A stretch of 10,993 nucleotides of DNA from Pseudolabrys sp. (GTDB taxonomy: Bacteria; Pseudomonadota; Alphaproteobacteria; Rhizobiales; Xanthobacteraceae): NCBI GenBank assembly GCA_029945495.1, contig JAQSCR010000496.1:1-10993 (forward strand), read 5' to 3'. Both the position numbers and the translations under genes were made by a program. Position 1 is the first letter of the stretch, and each line of letters opens with the position of its first letter. Positions 5,808 to 10,993 of this stretch are shown piece after piece. The notes beneath the pieces are model-generated. The model had not been told where the DNA came from, ran no database searches, and saw only the letters and a list, made by a program, of their open reading frames with translations.

Positions 5808-7984
5808 GATGGTTTTCTAAATTCGTCATTCCGGGGCGCTCGCGCAGCGAGCGAACCCGGAATCCAGATACATCCACGGATGCTGTTTCTGGATTCCGGG
5901 TCCGCGCCTGCGGCGCGTCCCGGAATGACAGCGTAACTAGGCGGCTCATCCTCGCCGGCTTAGGCGCGGCGGCGCTGCTGGCCGTCGTCGCCGGCACGGG
6001 ATGGGTCTGGTCGCTGGGACCGGCGCCGCTCGGCAAGGATCTCGAGGTGTCGCATATCGTGCTCGACCGCAACGGCCGGTTGCTGCGCGCCTACGCCACC
6101 AAGGACGGGCGCTGGCGCTTGCCGGCGACGGTCGACAATGTCGATCCGCGTTTCCTCAAGCTCTTGCTCGCCTACGAGGATAAGCGCTTCTACGAGCATG
6201 CCGGCGTCGACCCCTATGCCATGGGCCGCGCGGCGATTCAGTTGATCCGCCAGAGGCATATTGTGTCAGGCGGAAGTACTTTGACAATGCAGGTGGCGCG
6301 CCTGCTGGAGCCGCGCGAGCACCGCAGTTTCGGCGCGAAGCTGCGTCAGGTCACGCGCGCTTTCGAACTCGAACACGCGCTGAGCAAACAGGACATCCTC
6401 GGGCTTTATCTGACGCTGGCGCCCTATGGCGGCAATCTCGAAGGCATTCGCGCCGCGTCGCTGGCGTACTTCGGCAAGGAGCCGCGCCGGCTGTCGCTGG
6501 CCGAGGCCGCGCTTCTGGTGGCCTTGCCGCAATCGCCGGAATGGCGCCGGCCGGACCGCCATCCGAACCGCGCGCGCGCCGCGCGTGACCGTGTGCTTGA
6601 TCGGGCGGTCGAGCAAGGCGTCGTGCCGCTCGATGAAATCGCGCACGCCAAAGCCGAGCCGGTGCCGCGCGCGCGCAAGGCGCTGCCGGTGTTGGCGCCG
6701 CATTCTGCCGATCACGTCATCTCGCAGGAGCTCGGCAGTCACATTCACCGGCTGACCATCGATGCGCCGCTGCAGGCCAATCTTGAGACGCTGGCGCGCG
6801 AGCGCGCCGTTGCCCTTGGGCCGGATATCTCGGTCGCCATTCTTGCCGTCGACAATGCGAGCGGCGAAGTGCGCGCGCGCGTGGCGTCGTCGGATTATTT
6901 CGACAAGCGCCGCGCCGGTCAGGTCGACATGACCCTGGCCTTGCGGTCGCCGGGCTCGACCTTGAAGCCGTTCATCTACGGCCTCGGGTTCGAAGACGGT
7001 CTCATTCACCCCGAGACATTGATCGACGATCGGCCGGCGCGTTACGGCAGCTATACGCCGGAGAATTTCGATCTCACATTCCAGGGCACCATCACGGTGC
7101 GGCGCGCGCTGCAATTGTCGCTCAACGTTCCGGCCATCGCCGTGCTGGGCAAGCTCGGCGTCAATCGCCTGAGCGCGCGGCTGACGCAGGCCGGCGCTGC
7201 TTTGGTGCTGCCGAAGGGCGAAGCGCCGGGTCTCGCCATGGGGCTCGGCGGCGTCGGCATCACGCTCAACGATCTCACCATGCTCTATGCCGGGCTGGCG
7301 CGCGGCGGCGCGGTGCTGCCTTTGATCGAGCGGCAAAACGACGCGGCCGCGAGTCCGCGGCGGCTGCTCGATCCGGTCGCCGCCTGGTACGTCGGCAACA
7401 TTCTGATAGGCGCGCCGCCGCCGGAAAATGCGCCGCACGGCCGCATTGCCTTCAAGACCGGCACGTCCTACGGCTACCGCGACGCTTGGGCGGTCGGCTT
7501 CGACGGCCGAATGACCGTCGGTGTCTGGGTCGGACGGCCGGACGGCGCACCGGTGCCCGGTCTGGTCGGGCGCGCCAGCGCCGCGCCGATCCTGTTCGAT
7601 GCCTTCGCCCGCTCGGGGCTGGCGCCGATGCCATTGCCACCAGCGCCAAATGGCGCACTGTTTGCCGCGAGCGCCAAATTGCCGCCGCCGCTGCAACGCT
7701 TTGCCGGTAATGTGAATTCCGGCGCGGCGAGCGAGCCGCCGCGCATCATGTTTCCGCCCGACGGCGCACGCCTCGAATTGGCCGCCGGCCATTTGGCCGA
7801 TCCGGTCGCTCTCAAGATCGCCGGCGGCGCGGCGCCGCTCACCGTCATGGTCAATGGTGTCCCGCTACCAGCCAGCGGCGGTCGCCGCGCGCTGTTTTTT
7901 CAGCCGGACGGACCGGGCTTTGTCCGGCTGACGGTGATGGATGCCCGCGGCGGCGCCGACAGCGTCATGATCCGGGTCCAGTAG
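5804..7984 (+). CDS. pbpC: Penicillin-binding protein 1C, bifunctional, with a repeat-encoded N-terminal tail
   Basis: This is a 726-residue class A penicillin-binding protein of the PbpC type (E. coli PbpC is about 770). It builds peptidoglycan on the outer face of the inner membrane. One membrane anchor lies at about 46-71. The GT51 glycosyltransferase domain follows, with catalytic Glu125 in YEDKRFYEHAGVD and GGSTLTMQ at 156-163. The transpeptidase domain has Ser385-Thr-Leu-Lys388, Ser439-Leu-Asn441 and Lys551-Thr-Gly553, so both active sites look intact. The C-terminal 80 or so residues match the small beta domain (BiPBP_C) of PbpC proteins. The start overlaps the macroglobulin stop as ATGA, implying translational coupling, and the pairing is conserved in many bacteria. 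Residues 7-42 are encoded by the palindromic repeat at 5824-5930. There is no other ATG, GTG or TTG in frame before the end of the anchor, the next being a GTG near 6047, so the tail appears to be genuinely translated. Confidence 0.93.
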   Translation: MRWFSKFVIPGRSRSERTRNPDTSTDAVSGFRVRACGASRNDSVTRRLILAGLGAAALLAVVAGTGWVWSLGPAPLGKDLEVSHIVLDRNGRLLRAYATKDGRWRLPATVDNVDPRFLKLLLAYEDKRFYEHAGVDPYAMGRAAIQLIRQRHIVSGGSTLTMQVARLLEPREHRSFGAKLRQVTRAFELEHALSKQDILGLYLTLAPYGGNLEGIRAASLAYFGKEPRRLSLAEAALLVALPQSPEWRRPDRHPNRARAARDRVLDRAVEQGVVPLDEIAHAKAEPVPRARKALPVLAPHSADHVISQELGSHIHRLTIDAPLQANLETLARERAVALGPDISVAILAVDNASGEVRARVASSDYFDKRRAGQVDMTLALRSPGSTLKPFIYGLGFEDGLIHPETLIDDRPARYGSYTPENFDLTFQGTITVRRALQLSLNVPAIAVLGKLGVNRLSARLTQAGAALVLPKGEAPGLAMGLGGVGITLNDLTMLYAGLARGGAVLPLIERQNDAAASPRRLLDPVAAWYVGNILIGAPPPENAPHGRIAFKTGTSYGYRDAWAVGFDGRMTVGVWVGRPDGAPVPGLVGRASAAPILFDAFARSGLAPMPLPPAPNGALFAASAKLPPPLQRFAGNVNSGAASEPPRIMFPPDGARLELAAGHLADPVALKIAGGAAPLTVMVNGVPLPASGGRRALFFQPDGPGFVRLTVMDARGGADSVMIRVQ
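5824..5930. repeat. Double-hairpin palindromic repeat inserted in the 5' end of pbpC
   Basis: This is an approximately 106-bp imperfect palindrome with two arms. The left arm folds as ATTCCGGG / CCCGGAAT around an inner perfect stem CGCTCGC-GCA-GCGAGCG (5837-5853). The right arm (5893-5926) repeats the outer stem around CGCGCC-TGC-GGCGCG (5903-5917). The arms are inverted copies: the outer ends GTCATTCCGGG and CCCGGAATGAC match, and AATCCAGA (5861-5868) pairs with TCTGGATT (5888-5895). A small CATCC/GGATG hairpin (5871-5882) sits in the centre. This architecture is typical of mobile REP/BIME-type palindromes, and from memory very similar text is widespread between genes in Bradyrhizobium-like genomes. 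Here it lies within coding sequence, 20 bases after the pbpC start codon, and keeps the frame open. Confidence 0.88.
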
Positions 7985-8087
7985 GGGCACTGGAGCGGAA
8001 TCCGCGGCCGGTCGGACCGCCTGAAAGTCGGCTGTGCCTATTGTGCAACGCAGGCTAACGAGTTCAATACAAACCGATAATCCGTTT

Positions 8088-8101
8088 GGCCCGCCGGGGC
8101 C
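8088..8101. other. Short GC-rich hairpin between pbpC and the glycosyltransferase gene
   Basis: GGCCC and GGGCC (8088-8092 and 8097-8101) form a five-pair stem around a GCCG loop. No T-run follows, so this is not a standard intrinsic terminator. It lies 9 bases before the ATG at 8111 and could block ribosome access there, which is one more reason to doubt that start. The rest of the 7985-8170 gap holds no gene or other structure I can support; a TATATT hexamer at 8123-8128 resembles a -10 box but lacks a recognisable -35 partner. Confidence 0.25.
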
Positions 8102-8170
8102 GATTCGCTTATGAGCATGACCTATATTGCTTCCGACACACACATTGCCCGAAACCATGAGCGTACGCCT

Positions 8171-9892
8171 GTGAGCACGACCACCGACGACGTGCAGCCG
8201 ACCCCGGTTCCGACGCGCGGCCTTGCCGCCGCGCTGGATTTCGCGGCTACCTCGCACGGCCGTGCGGTGCTGGTGATGCTGGCGTTCTGCCTGATCGCTT
8301 TCCTGCCGGGCTTCTTCCAGATCCCGCCGGTTGACCGCGACGAGGCGCGTTTTGCCCAGGCCACCAAGCAGATGGTCGAGAGTGGCGAATATGTCGACAT
8401 CCGCTTTCAGGACGAGGTCCGCTACAAGAAGCCGGTCGGCATCTACTGGATGCAGGCGGTCGCGGTGAAAACCGGCGAGGCGCTCGGCCTGCCGAAGGCG
8501 CGCACGACGATCTGGCTCTATCGGTTACCGTCGCTCATTGGCGCGATCGGCGCGGTGCTGTTGACCTATTGGGCGGCTTTGGCCTTTGTTGCGCGCCGCA
8601 CCGCGCTGCTCGCCGCCTTGATGATGGCGAGTTCGGTGCTTCTTGGTGTCGAAGCACGATTAGCCAAGACCGATGCCATGCTGCTGATGATGAGCGTTGC
8701 GGCGATGGGCGCGATGGCGCGCGTCTATCTGTCGTGCCGGCGCACGCCTGAACGCGCGGTCGGCTGGCAGCAGCCGGCGATCATGTGGACCGCGTTGGCC
8801 GGCGGCGTGCTGCTGAAAGGTCCGTTGATCTTGATGTTCGTCGGCCTGACCGCGCTGACTTTGTCGATTGCCGACCGCTCGGTGCGCTGGATCGGCAAGT
8901 TGCGGCCGTTCGCCGGCTTTGCCTGGCTGATCGTTCTGGTGCTGCCGTGGTTCATCGCCATCGTCGCCAAATCCGGCGATAGTTTTTTCGTGCAGGCGCT
9001 CGGCCACGACATGCTGGAAAAGATCACCAGCGGGCAGGAGGCGCATGGCGCGCCGCCGGGACTTTATCTGCTGCTGTTCTGGGTGACGTTCTGGCCGGGT
9101 TCGATCCTGGCCGGGCTTGCGGCGCCGACAATCTGGATGGCGCGGCGCGAGCCCGGCGCGCGCTTCCTGTTGGCCTGGCTGGTGCCATCCTGGATCGTGT
9201 TCGAAGCGGTGATGACCAAGCTGCCGCATTACGTACTGCCGCTTTATCCAGCCATCGCCATTCTCATCGCCGGCATTGTCGAAGGCCGCGGGCTGTACAG
9301 CAAAGCCTGGATGGTGCGCGGCACGGTCGGCTGGTTTCTGTTCCCCGCCGTCATCGCCGTTGCGGTGCCGGTCGGCTTCTTCATATTGAACCGCGACCTC
9401 GGCCTGATCGCCTGGCCGTTCGCGGCGGCGGCGCTGATCTTCGGCCTGTTCGCGTGGTGGCTTTATGAAGTCGATGGCGCCGAGCGGGCATTGCTGCGCG
9501 GCATGGCAGCGTCGGTGTTCATCGCCATCACCGTTTATGCCGTGACGTTCCCGATGCTGCCGGCTTTGTTTCCGAGCGCGCTGGTGGCGGAGAATGTGCG
9601 CGCCACCGGCTGCGCAAGCCCGCAACTGGCTTCGACCTACGCCTATCAGGAGCCGAGCCTGGTGTTTCTGCTCGGCACCGAGACGCGCTTCACCGATGGC
9701 GCCGGCGCCGCCGAATTCATGAACGGCGGGCCGTGCCGGTTCGCGCTGGTCGACACCCGCAGCGAGCGCAGCTTTGTGCAACGCGCGGATTCGGTGGGCT
9801 TGCGCTATTCGCTGAGCCAGCGCATTGACGGCTTCAACATCAGCAACGGCAAACCGTTCGCGATGGCAGTGTTCCGCCCGGCCGCGCCATGA
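8171..9892 (+). CDS. ArnT-like polytopic glycosyltransferase (GT39/GT83 family)
   Basis: This inner-membrane protein of about 573 residues has many hydrophobic segments and a C-terminal periplasmic part. The family takes a sugar from a polyprenyl-phosphate carrier and adds it to an envelope acceptor; ArnT and the rhizobial RgtA-D enzymes modify lipid A or core. The first periplasmic loop has VDRDEARFAQ with acidic residues 55, 57 and 58, followed by RYKKPVGIYW at about 84-93. E. coli ArnT has functionally important acidic residues in the equivalent loop and an EKP motif where this protein has KKP. KLPHYVLPLYPA begins at 350 and is typical of this group. Two Cys in the C-terminal domain may pair. 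I prefer the GTG at 8171. The ATG at 8111 adds 20 codons with only 11 of 20 ending in G or C, against 22 of the next 25, and has no Shine-Dalgarno sequence; 8171 has only a weak one. It overlaps the next gene by four bases. Confidence 0.85.
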   Translation: MSTTTDDVQPTPVPTRGLAAALDFAATSHGRAVLVMLAFCLIAFLPGFFQIPPVDRDEARFAQATKQMVESGEYVDIRFQDEVRYKKPVGIYWMQAVAVKTGEALGLPKARTTIWLYRLPSLIGAIGAVLLTYWAALAFVARRTALLAALMMASSVLLGVEARLAKTDAMLLMMSVAAMGAMARVYLSCRRTPERAVGWQQPAIMWTALAGGVLLKGPLILMFVGLTALTLSIADRSVRWIGKLRPFAGFAWLIVLVLPWFIAIVAKSGDSFFVQALGHDMLEKITSGQEAHGAPPGLYLLLFWVTFWPGSILAGLAAPTIWMARREPGARFLLAWLVPSWIVFEAVMTKLPHYVLPLYPAIAILIAGIVEGRGLYSKAWMVRGTVGWFLFPAVIAVAVPVGFFILNRDLGLIAWPFAAAALIFGLFAWWLYEVDGAERALLRGMAASVFIAITVYAVTFPMLPALFPSALVAENVRATGCASPQLASTYAYQEPSLVFLLGTETRFTDGAGAAEFMNGGPCRFALVDTRSERSFVQRADSVGLRYSLSQRIDGFNISNGKPFAMAVFRPAAP

Positions 9893-9924
9893 GTGGAGAC
9901 GTGAGCGGAGACATGAGCGGAGAT
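9889..9924 (+). repeat. 12-bp tandem repeat, three units, at the start of the PAP2 gene
   Basis: The units are ATGAGTGGAGAC, GTGAGCGGAGAC and ATGAGCGGAGAT, followed by a degenerate partial unit from 9925 (ATGCGCGGGG). Each unit contains a start codon and a GGAG. The period is a multiple of three, so copy-number change would not shift the frame. The repeat straddles the overlap with the upstream gene, whose stop codon uses the first unit's TGA. Confidence 0.8.
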
Positions 9925-10773
9925 ATGCGCGGGGCAGGCGGGACGACGATGGCGATCTTGCGGCGTTGCCTCGTCACCGCATTGGCGGTCAAGCGGCTGA
10001 CGCGGCCGATCCGCGGCTACGGCGCGCAGCCGTGGCGGCGCGGCTTTCCGTGGTTTGACGAGCCGCAACGGCTGGCCATCGCCGCCGCTATCGTCGTCGC
10101 GGCATTCGTCGCCGGCATGATCCTGATCGACGCGGCGGCGCCCCCCGCGGCGCAGCGGCTGCCGCATGGCGTCGTCTGGTTTTTCGACACGATCACCGAT
10201 TTCGGCAAGTCGGCCTGGTTTCTGTGGCCACTCGGTATTTTCTTTTTGGCATTGGCGGCGCTGCCGCGGACACTTTCGGCCATGTCGCGCGCGGTGGTGG
10301 CGGCGCTGATGGTGCGCGTCGGCTTCCTGTTCGTCGCCATCGGCGCGCCAGGCCTGTTCGCCGCCATCGTCAAGAACATGATCGGCCGCGCCCGACCGGG
10401 CGTCGGCGGCTCGGTCAATCCCTATTTGTTCGATCCGTTCCACTGGATGCCGGCCTATGCCGGGCTGCCGTCCGGGCACGCCACCGCGGCCTTTGCCGTG
10501 CTGGCGGCCATCGGCACGCTGTTTCCGCGCGCGCGCACGGTGCTGCTGATCTATGCGCTGCTGATCGCGGCCAGCCGGATCGTGGTGCGGGCGCATTATC
10601 CGACCGACGTCGCGGCCGGCGCGCTGGTCGGCATTGTCGGCGTCCTTTTGGTGCGGCGCTGGTTTGCCCTGCAACGGCTGGGTTTTGCGATTCTGCCCGA
10701 CGGCCATCTGGTGCAATATCCGGGTCCGTCGCTGCGGCGGATCAAAAGGGTTGCCCGCGAGCTGTTGGCTTAA
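9889..10773 (+). CDS. PAP2-family membrane lipid phosphatase
   Basis: This 294-residue integral membrane protein carries the full PAP2 signature: KX6RP (Lys162...Arg169-Pro170), PSGH (194-197) and SRX5HX3D (Ser229-Arg230...His236...Asp240). The catalytic His and Asp are all present. PAP2 enzymes remove phosphate from lipid phosphates or pyrophosphates, usually at the periplasmic face. Relatives include the undecaprenyl pyrophosphate phosphatase PgpB and the lipid A phosphatases LpxE and LpxF, and motifs alone cannot choose between them. The start overlaps the glycosyltransferase stop as ATGA, suggesting translational coupling. The first 12 codons are a 12-bp tandem repeat encoding Met/Val-Ser-Gly-Asp. 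Further starts in frame lie at 9901 (GTG), 9913, 9925 and 9949; the last has a GGGA five bases upstream, so the true N terminus is uncertain by up to 20 residues. The conserved region begins well after all of them. Confidence 0.9.
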   Translation: MSGDVSGDMSGDMRGAGGTTMAILRRCLVTALAVKRLTRPIRGYGAQPWRRGFPWFDEPQRLAIAAAIVVAAFVAGMILIDAAAPPAAQRLPHGVVWFFDTITDFGKSAWFLWPLGIFFLALAALPRTLSAMSRAVVAALMVRVGFLFVAIGAPGLFAAIVKNMIGRARPGVGGSVNPYLFDPFHWMPAYAGLPSGHATAAFAVLAAIGTLFPRARTVLLIYALLIAASRIVVRAHYPTDVAAGALVGIVGVLLVRRWFALQRLGFAILPDGHLVQYPGPSLRRIKRVARELLA

Positions 10774-10786
10774 TAAAGAGCAGCCT

Positions 10787-10993
10787 ATGAACACGAATAA
10801 TCCAGCGGTGGCCGTTGTGGTGCCGGTCCGCAACGAGGCCGGCAATGTCGCGCCGCTCGTCGCCGAAATCGCCGCCGCGCTTGACGGTCAGTGGCCGTTC
10901 GAAGTGGTGTACGTCAATGACGGCTCGACCGACGGCACCGAGGCGGAGCTCACACGGCTGATGGCGCTGCATCCTTTTCTGCGCCGGGTGCGC
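10787..10993 (+). CDS. Family-2 glycosyltransferase, N-terminal fragment (3' end outside window)
   Basis: These 69 codons are open to the window end with no stop. The protein opens with a short polar head and then the strand AVVVPVRNEAGNV (9-21), typical of GT-A fold family-2 glycosyltransferases, followed by VVYVNDGSTDGT at about 40-51, which carries the nucleotide-sugar-binding aspartates. This resembles the dolichyl-phosphate mannosyltransferase, ArnC and RgtE group, which moves a sugar from a nucleotide donor to a polyprenyl phosphate at the cytoplasmic face. The ATG lies 13 bases after the PAP2 stop with AAAGAG just upstream as a weak ribosome-binding site, so it is probably in the same operon. 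It would be the natural source of the lipid-linked sugar used by the GT39/GT83 enzyme. Donor sugar and C-terminal membrane segments cannot be seen. Confidence 0.85.
   Translation, partial: MNTNNPAVAVVVPVRNEAGNVAPLVAEIAAALDGQWPFEVVYVNDGSTDGTEAELTRLMALHPFLRRVR

Noticed and set aside
6266..7792. 508-codon minus-strand frame opposite pbpC
   Set aside because: Lies entirely inside pbpC, whose catalytic motifs are all intact; no recognisable protein features.
7996..8022. Possible terminator after pbpC (CGGT / ACCG stem)
   Set aside because: The stem is only about four pairs and no T-run follows; likely chance in GC-rich DNA.
8123..8128. TATATT as a -10 promoter box for the second cluster
   Set aside because: No acceptable -35 hexamer lies 16-18 bases upstream; kept only as a remark in the gap description.
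8660..10845. Minus-strand frames opposite the glycosyltransferase and PAP2 genes (8660-9781, 9805-10845)
   Set aside because: Both are shadows of membrane proteins with complete family motifs; the translations are charged, repetitive and unlike known proteins.

Overview
The base composition (very GC-rich, strong preference for G or C at third codon positions), the protein families and a characteristic palindromic repeat suggest a Gram-negative alphaproteobacterium of the order Hyphomicrobiales, in the Bradyrhizobium / Rhodopseudomonas / Xanthobacteraceae neighbourhood. This is inferred from sequence style and could not be tested by a search. All six supported genes lie on the + strand. No tRNA, rRNA, CRISPR array, transposase or phage gene was seen.

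Layout. (1) 1-330 is the C-terminal end of an amidase-signature enzyme that begins upstream of the window. (2) 331-593 is a non-coding gap with a CRP-type palindrome (415-430), a 12-bp direct repeat (459-494) and a good Shine-Dalgarno sequence (581-585). (3) 594-5807 is a very large secreted bacterial alpha-2-macroglobulin with an intact thioester Cys...Gln pair. (4) 5804-7984 is its usual partner, penicillin-binding protein 1C (pbpC), which overlaps it by four bases (ATGA). An approximately 106-bp double-hairpin palindromic repeat lies inside the start of pbpC and is read in frame. (5) 7985-8170 is a gap with no gene. (6) 8171-9892, 9889-10773 and 10787-10993 (cut by the window end) form a second tight cluster: an ArnT-like polytopic glycosyltransferase, a PAP2 phosphatase and a family-2 glycosyltransferase.

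How the genes work together. The macroglobulin/PbpC pair is a known envelope-defence and repair partnership. The macroglobulin is thought to trap foreign proteases in the periplasm, and PbpC to rebuild peptidoglycan. The second cluster has the parts needed to charge a polyprenyl phosphate with a sugar (GT2), transfer that sugar to an envelope acceptor such as lipid A or core (GT39/GT83), and dephosphorylate a lipid phosphate or pyrophosphate (PAP2). The sugar and acceptor cannot be read from the sequence.

The most unusual observation is the palindromic repeat translated as the cytoplasmic tail of PbpC. No other ATG, GTG or TTG in that frame lies between 5804 and the end of the membrane anchor, so an anchored PbpC apparently has to carry the repeat-encoded peptide. 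Because the element is palindromic, its other strand encodes almost the same peptide.
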